Assembly (NCBI RefSeq): GCF_018860805.1
Contig: NZ_JAHKQR010000002.1
Location: forward strand, 124,001-188,000
Reading direction: 5' to 3'
DNA: 64,000 nucleotides
Source: Aestuariibacter sp. A3R04
GTDB lineage: Bacteria; Pseudomonadota; Gammaproteobacteria; Enterobacterales; Alteromonadaceae
Shown here: one piece after another, positions 17,459-26,791 of the stretch
Position numbering within the stretch: the stretch's first letter is position 1
Layout of the letters: every line of letters begins with the position of its first letter
Translations under genes and position numbers: made by a program
Notes under the pieces: model-generated
Databases searched by the model: none
The model's input: the letters and a program-made list of their open reading frames with translations, nothing else
What the model was told of the DNA's origin: nothing

Positions 17459-18088
17459 TTAAACAGCCTCCGCTTCTGAACCAATGATCACAGTGGTGTC
17501 ATCAACAAACTGATAAGGGGGAACAACGAGGTTCAATGGCGCGGGTACACTCTGGAATACCCGTCCAGCCATATCAAACTTAGAGCCGTGGCAAGGGCAG
17601 AAAAAGCCATCAGGTACACCCTCAACAGCCTCTTCGAATGCACCGTCTTTCAGATATTGGGGTGAACACCCCAAGTGAGTACAAATACCCACAAGGATGA
17701 GATATTCTTCTTTTAACGAACGATAGCGATTTTTTGCGAAGGCAGGTTGTTGTTCAGCTTCGGAGTTTGGGTCACGCAGAATGTCTTCGTGGTCCGCCAG
17801 CCCTGCCAGGGTTTCTGGCGTCCTTCTTACAATCCACACCGGCTTACTGCGCCACATCACGCGTATCAGTTGTCCGGGTTCGATTGCACTAATATCAACC
17901 TCGACGTCTGCACCAGCAGCTTTCGCTTTCGCACTCGGGTTCCAAGATGTTACAAAAGGAACAGCGGCGCCCCCGACTCCCACTGCACCAACAACTGATG
18001 TCGCTACCGTCAGGAACCGGCGGCGGGTGTTGTCTGGCTGGGTTTCGCTGAGTGCAGAGTCTTTTGCATCAACTGATACGTTACTCAT
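17459..18088 (-). CDS. petA: Rieske iron-sulfur protein of the bc1 complex
   Basis: A 209-residue Rieske protein, started at ATG 18088 (MSNVSVDAKDS), which has GGAG 9 nt upstream; an ATG two codons earlier is too close to that site. A twin-arginine signal/anchor is present (TRRRFLTVATSVVGAVGVGGAAVPFV), so it is exported folded by Tat and kept membrane-anchored. The 2Fe-2S ligands are in CTHLGC and CPCHGSKFD. It is the first gene of the petABC operon. Confidence 0.96.
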   Translation of the reverse strand: MSNVSVDAKDSALSETQPDNTRRRFLTVATSVVGAVGVGGAAVPFVTSWNPSAKAKAAGADVEVDISAIEPGQLIRVMWRSKPVWIVRRTPETLAGLADHEDILRDPNSEAEQQPAFAKNRYRSLKEEYLILVGICTHLGCSPQYLKDGAFEEAVEGVPDGFFCPCHGSKFDMAGRVFQSVPAPLNLVVPPYQFVDDTTVIIGSEAEAV

Positions 18089-18467
18089 CCACATAATCTC
18101 CAGATTCGGATTAAGAGCCCGTCACATTATTTTAACAACTTTAATGAGATCAGAGCTCGGTTCGGCCTGTTTTCGTCTACTAACACTGCTCAACTTGGGC
18201 GTTGAGTTGGTGTCTTTTGTTATTTTAGTCAAGGATGATAAGGGAAAACCCCTTAGAGTTACAAGGTTTTATCACTTTAAAAAAAAGATGTAATGCGCTC
18301 GATCAATACCAGCGATATTTCCGGTCATCACACTCGCCCAACGAAAGTATAGACCAAGGCTTCCTGGATGGCAGATAGGTGATAATTATTTAATGGCGGT
18401 GATTGTCTTCACCAAGGCTATGGGGCTTAAGTGCCAGCGATTTCCAGTCGCCAGAATACAAGAGAAT
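18089..18467. other. Intergenic region between petA and rpsI
   Basis: About 380 nt with no credible gene. It should hold the petABC promoter, for which I cannot place good -35/-10 boxes. A 6-bp inverted repeat, CTCAAC (18189-18194) with GTTGAG (18201-18206), is the main symmetry. Its rpsI end is closed by the rpsI terminator. Confidence 0.5.
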
Positions 18468-18496
18468 AAAAAAACCCGGCATATACCGGGTTTTTT
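18468..18496 (-). terminator. Terminator of rplM-rpsI
   Basis: CCCGG (18475-18479) and CCGGG (18486-18490) form the core of a hairpin, with flanking A and T runs that extend the stem. On the minus strand the stem ends in seven T residues. It lies about 20 nt after the rpsI stop. Confidence 0.9.
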
Positions 18497-18516
18497 GAAA
18501 CAGTGGTAAGCGAAAA

Positions 18517-18909
18517 TTAACGCTTTGAGAACTGTGGCTTCTTACGTGCTTTATGCAAACCAACTTTCTTACGTTCAACGCGACGTGCGTCACGTGTAAC
18601 AAAGCCTGCTTTACGCAGTGAAGGACGCAATGCTTCATCGTAATCCATCAGTGCACGGGTAATACCGTGACGGATTGCGCCAGCTTGACCGTTAGAACCA
18701 CCACCCTTAACAGTGATGTAAAGGTCAAACTTTTCAGTCATTTCTACTAACTCAAGTGGCTGACGAACAACCATGCACTCGGTTTCGCGGCCAAAGTACT
18801 CATCAAGAGCACGTTGGTTTACTACGATGTTACCTGTACCAGGACGCAGGAACACACGAGCAGTAGAACTTTTGCGGCGGCCTGTGCCGTAGTATTGAGT
18901 ATCTGCCAT
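18517..18909 (-). CDS. rpsI: 30S ribosomal protein S9
   Basis: A 130-residue S9 starting [20 protein letters not shown] and ending in the conserved basic tail [12 protein letters not shown], which reaches the P-site tRNA. It follows rplM by 12 nt in the conserved L13-S9 operon. Confidence 0.98.
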   Translation of the reverse strand: MADTQYYGTGRRKSSTARVFLRPGTGNIVVNQRALDEYFGRETECMVVRQPLELVEMTEKFDLYITVKGGGSNGQAGAIRHGITRALMDYDEALRPSLRKAGFVTRDARRVERKKVGLHKARKKPQFSKR

Positions 18910-18921
18910 GTCAAACGCTCC

Positions 18922-19350
18922 TTAGATGTCCAAAACTTGTGGCTGCTGTGCTGCGTGCTTATGTTCAGCACCAGCGTAAACTTTCATTTTGCGGAACATT
19001 GCTCGGCCCAGAGGACCTTTTGGCAGCATTCCTTTAACTGCTTTCTCGATAACCATTTCAGGTTTGTGAGCAATCAGTTTTTCAAAGTTCGTCTCTTTCA
19101 GACCACCTGGATAACCCGTGTGGGCGTAGTACATTTTACCTTGCGCTTTGTTACCTGTTACGGTCACTTTCTCAGCGTTAATAACAACGATATAATCGCC
19201 AGTATCAACGTGAGGCGTGTACTCAGCTTTGTGTTTACCGCGCAGACGGCGCGCAATTTCGGTCGCAAGACGACCTAAAGTTTTGTCAGTGGCATCTACC
19301 ACGTACCAGTCACGTTGTACCGTTTCTGGTTTAGCAACAAAAGTTTTCAT
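18922..19350 (-). CDS. rplM: 50S ribosomal protein L13
   Basis: A 142-residue L13 starting [20 protein letters not shown], with the family segments [20 protein letters not shown] and [20 protein letters not shown]. It is an early 23S rRNA-binding assembly protein. It is the first gene of the rplM-rpsI operon, behind a structured leader of about 130 nt that may serve autoregulation. Confidence 0.98.
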   Translation of the reverse strand: MKTFVAKPETVQRDWYVVDATDKTLGRLATEIARRLRGKHKAEYTPHVDTGDYIVVINAEKVTVTGNKAQGKMYYAHTGYPGGLKETNFEKLIAHKPEMVIEKAVKGMLPKGPLGRAMFRKMKVYAGAEHKHAAQQPQVLDI

Positions 19351-19482
19351 TTCAAAATCACCCGAAAAATTCTTCGTTACAGATTACCGGAAAAGCCGGA
19401 AATCTAATTAAAATCAATGACCGGACCCCTTCGAGCCCATTGATTCTTCCACCTTCCCAAAGGTGGGTGTAACTGGGCAGGG
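19351..19482 (-). promoter_or_regulatory. Structured 5' leader of rplM-rpsI
   Basis: Three inverted repeats lie between the promoter and the rplM start. CCACCTT/AAGGTGG (19449-19466) has a 4-nt loop. AATCAATG (19412-19419) pairs with CATTGATT (19438-19445). A CCGG/CCGG hairpin lies at about 19387-19399, near the ribosome-binding region. In E. coli the L13-S9 mRNA is repressed by L13 through its leader; that the same holds here is inference from position and structure. Confidence 0.6.
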
Positions 19483-19487
19483 CGCGA

Positions 19488-19515
19488 ATTATACAGGATT
19501 TGGGCAAAAAGCGAA
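19488..19515 (-). promoter_or_regulatory. Promoter of rplM-rpsI
   Basis: On the minus strand a perfect TATAAT (19493-19488), preceded by TG, has a -35-like TTCGCT 16 nt upstream. Transcription would start near 19480, giving a leader of about 130 nt. The -10 is strong and the -35 is weak. Confidence 0.7.
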
Positions 19516-19757
19516 CCCCAAAGTGATAATTTGGCTAAATTAATTGAATTATTGCCGGGCTTTCTACCCATAGATTTTAGTCTTGGGCTCCGGCTTGGTT
19601 TCTGACGCCTCCGAGATTCTATGCAGGGATTTACCGCCCGCCCTATCAATAGCCCCTTTGGGCTACTATGAGTCTTGTTGCCTAAATAAAGAAAAATGCA
19701 GTTTTTGTGCAATACTATGGCAATAGTTTCTCTCGTTACTTTTTTTGGAAGGGTTCG
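19516..19757. other. Intergenic region upstream of the orphan binding protein
   Basis: About 240 nt between the rplM promoter and the next plus-strand gene. It holds a small hairpin, TAGCCC (19650-19655) with GGGCTA (19660-19665), with no T-run. No credible gene is seen. A -10-like TACTAT at about 19714 could serve the binding-protein gene. Confidence 0.4.
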
Positions 19758-20654
19758 ATGTCTTTTCGCGACATTTTAACAGTTCTGTTATTAGCTCCCA
19801 CGCTTATTGCTCATGCTGCCAATAGAGAATATACGCTAACAACATCTTTTGCTGGCGAGAATTACGGCATCTACCACATCGCCGTGTTAAATGCGGCCAT
19901 GGACATAACCGAGGAAGATTTTGGTGAAGCAACCATCAAACATCACCCCCTGCCCATGTCTCAAGGGCGACAAATAATGACACTGCGTCACAAAGAAGCC
20001 GATATTATGTGGAGTGTCACTACCGACCAGCTCGAAGCAGATTTACTACCAGTGCGATTCCCCCTGATCCAAGGCCTCGGTGGCTATCGCGTTTTCGTTA
20101 TTCACAAAGACAGGCAACCGGATTTTATGCCCAATCAGACACTGGACAACATTAAGCTCATGTATGCCGTTCAGGGCGGTGACTGGCCGGACACTCGCAT
20201 CTTGAAAAGTCATGATTTTCGCGTTTCGTCAGCAAACTGGAGCGACTGGTACTCCACAATGTATCGCGGTCTTGAGGAAGGTATCGTTGATTATTTTCCC
20301 CGCAATGTGGTGGAAGTTTACCGCGATTTAAACCATCACAAGCGCCCGAATCTGGTGATGGAACAAAATCACCTCCTCGTGTACCCGAGTTACGAATATT
20401 TCTTCGTCGGTCCTCACCTACCAGAGTTGAGACAAAGATTGAAAGTCGGGCTGACGCGATTATTAGAGACAGGTGAGTTAGCGCGCTTGTTCAACCAGTA
20501 CCCAAACCACCAAAAAGCAAAAGCCATGATTGCCGATCCCCGTCGCCAAAAGCACTATTTAACCTCCCCCTTACTGTCTTATGAATTGGAAGGTACTAAT
20601 TGGTCTAGCCATCCGGAAATCATGGTCAACGCGTTAAACGCTATTACCGACTAA
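19758..20654 (+). CDS. Periplasmic substrate-binding-like protein, orphan
   Basis: A 298-residue protein, started at ATG 19758 behind GGAAGGG. It has a signal peptide (MSFRDILTVLLLAPTLIAHAA). The body has the look of a small bilobed solute-binding protein: TLTTSFAGENYGIYHIAVLNAAM near the start, an IMWSVTTDQLEADLLPVRFPL segment, and a C-terminal 'LETGELARLFNQYP' like SBP_bac_3 proteins. No transporter genes are adjacent, so it may be a sensor-type or orphan domain. Its last 11 nt overlap the convergent mazG gene. Ligand unknown. Confidence 0.7.
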   Translation: MSFRDILTVLLLAPTLIAHAANREYTLTTSFAGENYGIYHIAVLNAAMDITEEDFGEATIKHHPLPMSQGRQIMTLRHKEADIMWSVTTDQLEADLLPVRFPLIQGLGGYRVFVIHKDRQPDFMPNQTLDNIKLMYAVQGGDWPDTRILKSHDFRVSSANWSDWYSTMYRGLEEGIVDYFPRNVVEVYRDLNHHKRPNLVMEQNHLLVYPSYEYFFVGPHLPELRQRLKVGLTRLLETGELARLFNQYPNHQKAKAMIADPRRQKHYLTSPLLSYELEGTNWSSHPEIMVNALNAITD

Positions 20655-21075
20655 TTTCTGCACCAGCCTGTTTTGCCTTTTCCCACAATTGTTCAAGCTC
20701 TGGAAGCGTGTAATCTTTAACTTTCCTGTCGGCACCAGCTGCATACCGGCAGACTAGCTCAAAACGCCCCTTAAACTTTTCACTGGCAGTGTTGAGCGCT
20801 CGTTCAGCATCCACATTGCAATGCCTGGCCAGATTTGTCAGTGCAAAAAAAGCATCACCAATTTCTTCCTCCAACCGCGCCGGTTGAAGTGTTTCCCGGG
20901 TTAACTCGGTCTTAACTTCGTCTATTTCTTCTTTGACTTTGTCTAAAACCTGCATGGGTTGAGACCAGTCAAACCCCACTTTCGCACACGCTTGCTGCAG
21001 AGCAAGGGCATAAGCCCATGCCGACTGCGGCTCAGACACATCAGCAAAAAAATCAGTGGGTTTTTCTTTTGACAT
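20644..21075 (-). CDS. mazG: MazG-type NTP pyrophosphohydrolase, single domain
   Basis: A 143-residue all-alpha pyrophosphohydrolase. It matches the C-terminal half of classical two-domain MazG: VGFDWSQPMQVLDKVKEEID, then EEIGDAFFALTNLARH with the acidic metal-binding residues EExxE and ExxD, then ALNTASEKFKGRF. E. coli MazG is about 263 residues; the N-terminal domain is missing. The gene starts 23 nt inside the 3' end of relA, so there is no room for that half. MazG removes aberrant NTPs and lowers ppGpp. Linkage to relA is conserved. The 3' end overlaps the convergent binding-protein gene. Confidence 0.88.
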   Translation of the reverse strand: MSKEKPTDFFADVSEPQSAWAYALALQQACAKVGFDWSQPMQVLDKVKEEIDEVKTELTRETLQPARLEEEIGDAFFALTNLARHCNVDAERALNTASEKFKGRFELVCRYAAGADRKVKDYTLPELEQLWEKAKQAGAEISR

Positions 21076-23239
21076 CTTCTACGCCTTTTAGCTGTAACAA
21101 ACGGGACATCACTTTGGCCAGCACTTCGCGGTTAGTCACCTCAACAGACACAGTAATTAGCGCCGTTTGCCTTGACTTGTCGCTCAAGCTATTTACCCCG
21201 AGTAACGCGACCCCTTCATTGGCAAGTACAGTCGTAATATCCCGCAATATCCCCGTTCTATCCGTACAATAGATATCGATGGCGGTTTCAAAGCCCACCG
21301 ACAAGCCAGAAGACCAGCTTACTTCAATCTGGCGTTCCGGGTGCTGCTCTAACAAATGCTGCAACTGGTCGCAGTTTTCCTTGTGTACACTCACGCCCCG
21401 ACCCTGAGTAATATAGCCAAGGATGGCATCGCCCGGCACTGGTTTACAGCAATTTGCCAGCTGACTCATCAGATGCCCCACACCTTCAATGACAATGGTG
21501 TCTTGCTTGCCTTTTGCACCAGCACTGCGTCGTTTTTTTACTTTTGGGCTAATGTCATCCTGGGCTGGCGCCGATTCAGGCTCCAGCAATTGCTGAATAT
21601 GATTCACCACTGTCATGACGCGAAGATCACCTGCGCCAATTGCCGCGTACAAATCATCTACATGCTGTAAATTGTATTTCTCACAGGCTTGCGGTGGCAC
21701 TTTAGCCGGCAAGTGTGCGCGGCTGAGTTCCCGCTCAATAAGCTCTTTACCAGCTTGCTGATTCTTTTCTTTATCTTGCTTTTTAAAGAAGGAATGAATA
21801 GTAGCCCGGGCTCGTGATGAGTGCACATAACCAAGGCCTGGATGCATCCAATCCCGGGATGGATTTAACGCCTTACCAGTGTGGATCTCAACCTGATCAC
21901 CACTTTGCAATTGATATGTAAAAGGCACAATCCGGTTGTTCACTTTCGCACCAATGCAACGATGCCCCACATTGCTGTGTATGTAATAAGCAAAGTCCAG
22001 TGGTGTCGCCCCCAGTGGCAGGTCAACCACATCGCCTTTAGGTGTGAAAACATAAACGCGGTCATCAAATACCTGACTGCGCAGTTCCTCAACGAGGTCA
22101 CCGCTTTCCGCAACCTCTTCTTGCCATTGTAAAATGCGTCTGAGCCAGTTAATACGCTCGTCGTATCCCGATGCTTTTCCGGTTGAGCCTTCTTTGTATT
22201 TCCAATGCGCCGCTACACCCAACTCCGCATCCTGATGCATTTGCTGCGTGCGGATCTGAATCTCAACCGGCTTGCCTTGCGGCCCTATTATAACGGTATG
22301 AATCGATTGATAGCCATTGGGCTTCGGTGTGGCGATATAGTCGTCAAACTCATTGGGAATATGTTTGTAATGCGCGTGCACTGTGCCCAGCGCCGCGTAA
22401 CAATCCTGAAGCCGTTCAGCGATAATCCTGACCGCGCGAATATCAAACAGTTGTTCGAATGTCAGGTGTTTTTTCTGCATCTTTTTCCAGATGCTGTAAA
22501 TGTGCTTTGGGCGACCGTAAACTTCAGCTTTAATATGATTGTTGTCTACCAACGCTTGTAATTCGGTGACCACATTTGAGATGTAATCGGCTCTGGCTTT
22601 GCGTTTACCATCGAGCTGCCGGGCAATATCTTTGTAGGTTTTCGGATGTAAATAGCGAAAAGCCAAATCTTCCAGTTCCCACTTTAATTGCCCGATGCCC
22701 AACCTGTTTGCCAACGGGGCATAAATAGTCGCACACTCACGGGCAACCATCACCCGGGTTTCTTCGTCGGCTTTCTTCACCTGTTGAAGTTCGCATATTC
22801 GCTCGGCCATTTTAATAACCACAGCGCGAACATCTTCCACCATCGCTAACAACATGCGGCGGATACTGTCGATATGTTGTTCGTCAGGCACTGATAATGC
22901 CGATTCTCCCCGCCTGCGAGTGTGAAGGGTTTTGATAGCATCCATGCGCCTGACACCACATATCAAATCGCTGATATCGTGCCCAAATTCAGATTGAACC
23001 GCTTCATCTGAAAGCTCGTGCTGCTCGCAATACGGATAAACAAGGGCCGCCTGTAACGTGACGTCATCCATGTTCAACTGATGCAGAATTTCAACCATTT
23101 CCTGACCGATGAGCAGGCGCTCAGGCATATGGGATACCGCTTTTAATTTGTCTTTGGTGGTGTCACTGAGCGACAAACTATCCAGCCACACATCAAAAGG
23201 AGGCCGATCGGGTTCGTGAACTTTTCGTGTTGATACCAT
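21053..23239 (-). CDS. relA: RelA, (p)ppGpp synthetase
   Basis: A 728-residue RelA. The N-terminal hydrolase-like domain lacks the HDxxED active motif, as in other RelA proteins. The synthetase domain carries YGRPKHIYSIWKKM and EFDDYIATPKPNGYQS, where EFDD is the RelA-type ExDD motif. A TGS domain (VYVFTPKGDVVDLPLGATPLDFAY) follows, then a zinc-finger-like CC segment and a C-terminal ACT domain. It makes (p)ppGpp on stalled ribosomes during amino-acid starvation. It overlaps mazG at its 3' end and follows rlmD by 6 nt. Confidence 0.96.
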   Translation of the reverse strand: MVSTRKVHEPDRPPFDVWLDSLSLSDTTKDKLKAVSHMPERLLIGQEMVEILHQLNMDDVTLQAALVYPYCEQHELSDEAVQSEFGHDISDLICGVRRMDAIKTLHTRRRGESALSVPDEQHIDSIRRMLLAMVEDVRAVVIKMAERICELQQVKKADEETRVMVARECATIYAPLANRLGIGQLKWELEDLAFRYLHPKTYKDIARQLDGKRKARADYISNVVTELQALVDNNHIKAEVYGRPKHIYSIWKKMQKKHLTFEQLFDIRAVRIIAERLQDCYAALGTVHAHYKHIPNEFDDYIATPKPNGYQSIHTVIIGPQGKPVEIQIRTQQMHQDAELGVAAHWKYKEGSTGKASGYDERINWLRRILQWQEEVAESGDLVEELRSQVFDDRVYVFTPKGDVVDLPLGATPLDFAYYIHSNVGHRCIGAKVNNRIVPFTYQLQSGDQVEIHTGKALNPSRDWMHPGLGYVHSSRARATIHSFFKKQDKEKNQQAGKELIERELSRAHLPAKVPPQACEKYNLQHVDDLYAAIGAGDLRVMTVVNHIQQLLEPESAPAQDDISPKVKKRRSAGAKGKQDTIVIEGVGHLMSQLANCCKPVPGDAILGYITQGRGVSVHKENCDQLQHLLEQHPERQIEVSWSSGLSVGFETAIDIYCTDRTGILRDITTVLANEGVALLGVNSLSDKSRQTALITVSVEVTNREVLAKVMSRLLQLKGVEDVKRKTH

Positions 23240-23245
23240 AAAACA

Positions 23246-24589
23246 TCAACTCGCTTTTCTGGTGTTTTTATTGTCCGTGAACAGCATCATCATTTCAAGA
23301 TGCCGGGTTTGAGGGAACATTTCAATAAGCCCCACTTTTTCCATGTGATATCCAGCATCCAAGAGGCAGCGAATATCACGGGTTAACGTACTTGGATTGC
23401 AAGAAACATACAAAATTGATTTTACCTTGTACTCCGCCAGTGCTTCACATACCGCCAGCGCCCCTTCTCTGGATGGATCAATGAGCACCTTATCTATACC
23501 GTGGCGAAGCCCTGTTGCAATGGCTTGTTGGTCGAACAAGTCTCGGTGTGCCCAATCAATGGACGAGATGCCCTGTTTTAGCGCATTGTGTTTTGCGCGC
23601 TCTACCATGTTGGCGACACCCTCAACTGCAAACACAGAAGCGCCGCGCTTTGCCAATGAGAGTGAAAAATTACCCAGCCCACTAAACCAGTCAGCGATCC
23701 GCTCTCCAGGCTTAGGTGCCAACCAAGCCATTGCTTGTTCTATCATGCGTTGATTGACAACTTTGTTTACCTGCACAAAGTCGTTGGGTGAGGGACTGAG
23801 AAAAAGATCGCCTTCAGTCGTCACTCGAAGCGGAGCTGCCTCATGAAGTACCACTACTTTTTCATTGTGTTCCCACTGCATGTTTACACCGTGATTACAA
23901 GCAAATTCTTTAAGCGCATCCTGTAATGATTGAGACGGTGGACGGGTAAAGCGAAGTGCTACACTGGCAACATTGTCTCCCGCCAGCAAACTGACATGCC
24001 CCAGGTGACGTGTAGCCGGATGAGGCAATAATACTTGCTTTAAAGGAAGAATGAGCGACTGCAGTGACGCAACCAGTACCGGGCAGGTATCAATATCTAC
24101 GACCTGACTACCACTGGCCTCACGGTATCCAATTTTTGGTTGTTTAACATTGCGTACATCAACGGCAAGTCTGGCCTTTCGCCGATATGCCTCTCGCGTA
24201 CTTTTTACCGGGGGTTGCCAAGGAATGGTACTTACCCCCAATTGTTTCTGCCAATAAGAGGAAATAGCCTGTTGCCGCCATTGTAGTGCATCGTCTGCGT
24301 TGACATGTTGCAGTTGACATCCGCCGCACCGCTTCGCTTTATCGCAAAACGGCATTACCCGGGAGGCACTCGCGTCAACTACCTTTTTAACACTCGCTTT
24401 AGCACGGTTTTTCTGACTTTGTGTGACAGTTACTGACACTGTCTCACCAGGAAGCGCGCCGTCAACAAAAAGCACTGGCTTTTCATCTTTACACACCCCC
24501 TGCCCCTGCATGTCCCATTGATGAACATACACCGTTTTAGTACCAGCAAGGGGTTTACTTTTTTTTCCCGGCTTGTAAAAACTCACCAT
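23246..24589 (-). CDS. rlmD: 23S rRNA (uracil-1939-C5)-methyltransferase RlmD
   Basis: A 447-residue RumA-type enzyme. It has a TRAM domain near residues 20-75, the 4Fe-4S cysteines in CDKAKRCGGCQLQ, an SAM site (DWFSGLGNFSLSLAKRG), and the catalytic region SCNPSTLTRD, whose Cys is the nucleophile. It methylates U1939 of 23S rRNA. It lies directly upstream of relA, as in E. coli. Confidence 0.95.
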   Translation of the reverse strand: MVSFYKPGKKSKPLAGTKTVYVHQWDMQGQGVCKDEKPVLFVDGALPGETVSVTVTQSQKNRAKASVKKVVDASASRVMPFCDKAKRCGGCQLQHVNADDALQWRQQAISSYWQKQLGVSTIPWQPPVKSTREAYRRKARLAVDVRNVKQPKIGYREASGSQVVDIDTCPVLVASLQSLILPLKQVLLPHPATRHLGHVSLLAGDNVASVALRFTRPPSQSLQDALKEFACNHGVNMQWEHNEKVVVLHEAAPLRVTTEGDLFLSPSPNDFVQVNKVVNQRMIEQAMAWLAPKPGERIADWFSGLGNFSLSLAKRGASVFAVEGVANMVERAKHNALKQGISSIDWAHRDLFDQQAIATGLRHGIDKVLIDPSREGALAVCEALAEYKVKSILYVSCNPSTLTRDIRCLLDAGYHMEKVGLIEMFPQTRHLEMMMLFTDNKNTRKAS

Positions 24590-24592
24590 ACA

Positions 24593-24979
24593 CTAACCCT
24601 TCGACGACTCTAATATAACGGTGGCGGTTGCGTAGTGTTGCTCATCAGAAATTGAAACATGACTACCAGTCACCCCTTTTTCCTCACACAGTTTGGCAAA
24701 TGCGCCATTAAAGGTGAGAAAAGGCGCGCCAGATTCCTGGTTACCGACTTCTACCTGGTGCCAGCCGATTCCCCTGCCAATACCAGTACCCAATGCCTTC
24801 ACCGCAGCTTCTTTTACTGCAAAACGCTTTGCCAGATAACGGCAGGGCTCACCACTTTGCTGAAACACACGCATTTCCCGAGCAGTTAATACCCGGGCAG
24901 CCAGTTTTTCAGAGCGCGCCAGTGCAGACGCAATGCGGGCAATCTCCACAATATCTGTTCCCATACCTACGATTGCCAT
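24593..24979 (-). CDS. acpS: Holo-[acyl-carrier-protein] synthase
   Basis: A 128-residue AcpS starting MAIVGMGTDIVEIARI, with the catalytic KRFAVKEAAVKALGTGIG motif. It transfers 4'-phosphopantetheine from CoA to acyl carrier protein. It starts 3 nt after pdxJ, the standard recO-pdxJ-acpS order. Confidence 0.96.
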   Translation of the reverse strand: MAIVGMGTDIVEIARIASALARSEKLAARVLTAREMRVFQQSGEPCRYLAKRFAVKEAAVKALGTGIGRGIGWHQVEVGNQESGAPFLTFNGAFAKLCEEKGVTGSHVSISDEQHYATATVILESSKG

Positions 24980-24982
24980 ACT

Positions 24983-25726
24983 TTACAGCGCGCTTCCCAA
25001 TCTCGCTTCTTGCATGAGTACACGCATATCCGTGACGGCTTTTTCCAGCCCGTCGAAGGCTGCACGGGCAATAATTGCGTGACCGATATTGAGCTCAACC
25101 AACGTGGGAATAGCGGCGATGGGTTTGACATTGTGATAATGTAAACCGTGCCCGGCATTTACCTTTAAGCCCTGTTGATGGGCGTACTCAATACCGGTTT
25201 TGAGCCTTTGTAGTTCAAATTTTTGGCGCTGTTCTGTGGTTGCATCAGCATACTGGCCGGTGTGTATTTCAATATAAGGCGCACCGCATTCAACTGCTGC
25301 GTCAATTTGTTTTTCTTCTGCGTCTATGAACAAGGAAACCTGAATACCCGCCTCTGCCAATACATCACAGGCACGTTTGATACTGGCTCTGTTGCCGGTA
25401 ACATCAAGACCGCCCTCGGTAGTGAGTTCTGCTCTTTTTTCCGGCACCAGGCAACAAAAAGCCGGTTTCACTTCCAGCGCAATGTTGACCATTTCATCAG
25501 TCACCGCCATTTCCAGATTGAGACGTGTATTAATTGTTTGTGCCAACAACTTCACATCACGGTCTTTTATGTGCCGTCTGTCTTCGCGCAAATGAACAGT
25601 AATACCGTCAGCGCCAGCGCGCTCGGCGATATCCGCAGCGTGAACCGGATCGGGATAACGGGTTCCCCGCGCATTTCGAAGGGTGGCGATGTGATCGATA
25701 TTAACGCCGAGAAGAATTTCTTTCAT
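24983..25726 (-). CDS. pdxJ: Pyridoxine 5'-phosphate synthase
   Basis: A TIM-barrel protein of 247 residues if started at ATG 25726 ([22 protein letters not shown]), which matches the family's usual start and length. The open frame extends to 25801 but that extension has no family match. Conserved segments include [24 protein letters not shown] and [11 protein letters not shown]. It condenses 1-deoxyxylulose-5-phosphate with 3-amino-2-oxopropyl phosphate to give pyridoxine phosphate. pdxA, the preceding step, is also in the window at 35139. Confidence 0.95.
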   Translation of the reverse strand: MKEILLGVNIDHIATLRNARGTRYPDPVHAADIAERAGADGITVHLREDRRHIKDRDVKLLAQTINTRLNLEMAVTDEMVNIALEVKPAFCCLVPEKRAELTTEGGLDVTGNRASIKRACDVLAEAGIQVSLFIDAEEKQIDAAVECGAPYIEIHTGQYADATTEQRQKFELQRLKTGIEYAHQQGLKVNAGHGLHYHNVKPIAAIPTLVELNIGHAIIARAAFDGLEKAVTDMRVLMQEARLGSAL

Positions 25727-25801
25727 TCCACGTTCTGCCTGTATTATTGCTGTGTGATGTGCATCTACTAATAAAAAATGTCGCAGCGCGTTTGTCTGCA
25801 A

Positions 25802-26491
25802 CTATCGAAATAACTCTCTGCTTTTAAGGGGCTTGCCACCAAGCATAACATTTAGCGCCTGACGGTTGATTAACTTTGCTGCCCTCCGGGCCTCCGACGA
25901 CCAGGTTCCCTCCCCCAGCGCCAATAATGCGCTGCCTGGGATCCTATATTTGTGATCTAACTGCTGACTTAACACATAGCCCTGCTCAGCGGAATATATA
26001 TACCATGCTCCCTCTCGAATCGGCTCGCCAGACGCACCGTCTGAAAACCAGTCTGCCAGCATACCCATTTCTTCTAACAAGGAAAACTCAAACTCTCGTA
26101 ATGTGAGCTCGAGATCAGCGGATGTCACAAGGCTATCCAGTGCCTGTTGATAGCGTTCAAACATCCACTCGCATGCCAGCCCCTGGGGCAAAATGCGATT
26201 GATGACCTCGTTGAGATACAACGCACAAAACAACGCTTTGCCGTGTAATACTAACGCATTACCGTTGTCTTCCAGCAATTTTACGTTTTTTAAATCTGTT
26301 TTGCCCGTTAACTGAAACCGCAGCGGGCGGAAGGGCTGAAGCAGGCTTTTCCTGTCTGACTTACTGTTGCGAATGCCTTTGGCTACCGCACTCACTCTGC
26401 CGGCTTCAAACGAAAAAAAATCAACGATGTAGGAGGTTTCCCGATATGCTCTTCGGTGCAATACATACCCCCGTAACCAATTATCCATCAA
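25802..26491 (-). CDS. recO: DNA repair protein RecO
   Basis: A 229-residue RecO with N-terminal OB fold (GYVLHRRAYRETSYIVDFFSFEAGRVSAVAKGIR) and a helical C-terminal part. It helps load RecA onto SSB-coated DNA with RecR. Two start codons are adjacent (MMDNW). It lies between a small unknown gene and pdxJ. Confidence 0.94.
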   Translation of the reverse strand: MMDNWLRGYVLHRRAYRETSYIVDFFSFEAGRVSAVAKGIRNSKSDRKSLLQPFRPLRFQLTGKTDLKNVKLLEDNGNALVLHGKALFCALYLNEVINRILPQGLACEWMFERYQQALDSLVTSADLELTLREFEFSLLEEMGMLADWFSDGASGEPIREGAWYIYSAEQGYVLSQQLDHKYRIPGSALLALGEGTWSSEARRAAKLINRQALNVMLGGKPLKSRELFR

Positions 26492-26500
26492 CAGAAGGCC

Positions 26501-26791
26501 TTAGCTACGCTTTATGCGAACGACTTTCATAAATTCAAATGCAAGCCCGGCAACTGACGTTTGCTGGGGATAGTACGTCAGGTTAACCCGCGCCCCTTTT
26601 AACGACCGATAAGCCTGCTTGCGGCGAAAAACGAAAGGAACATCCACATTTTCTATCATCAGCGTATGGCGAATCCAATCGCCTTCCTCGCGCTGCACAT
26701 GTGACACCACCTTACACTGCTCGCTATGGGTCAGTGCTGGGTGCTTTTGTGTCAGGAATTGACCTTCATTCAACGGGTTCAATCTCTTCAA
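26501..26791 (-). CDS. Small conserved-looking protein between recJ and recO
   Basis: A 96-residue basic protein without signal peptide or membrane helix. I do not recognise the family. It has a central beta-rich stretch (GDWIRHTLMIENVDVPFVFRRKQAYRSLKGARVNLTYYP) and a basic end (MKVVRIKRS), which could suit a small RNA- or DNA-binding fold. It overlaps the recJ 3' end by 26 nt and ends 9 nt before recO, so it is tightly built into a DNA-repair run and is probably translated. Confidence 0.7.
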   Translation of the reverse strand: MKRLNPLNEGQFLTQKHPALTHSEQCKVVSHVQREEGDWIRHTLMIENVDVPFVFRRKQAYRSLKGARVNLTYYPQQTSVAGLAFEFMKVVRIKRS

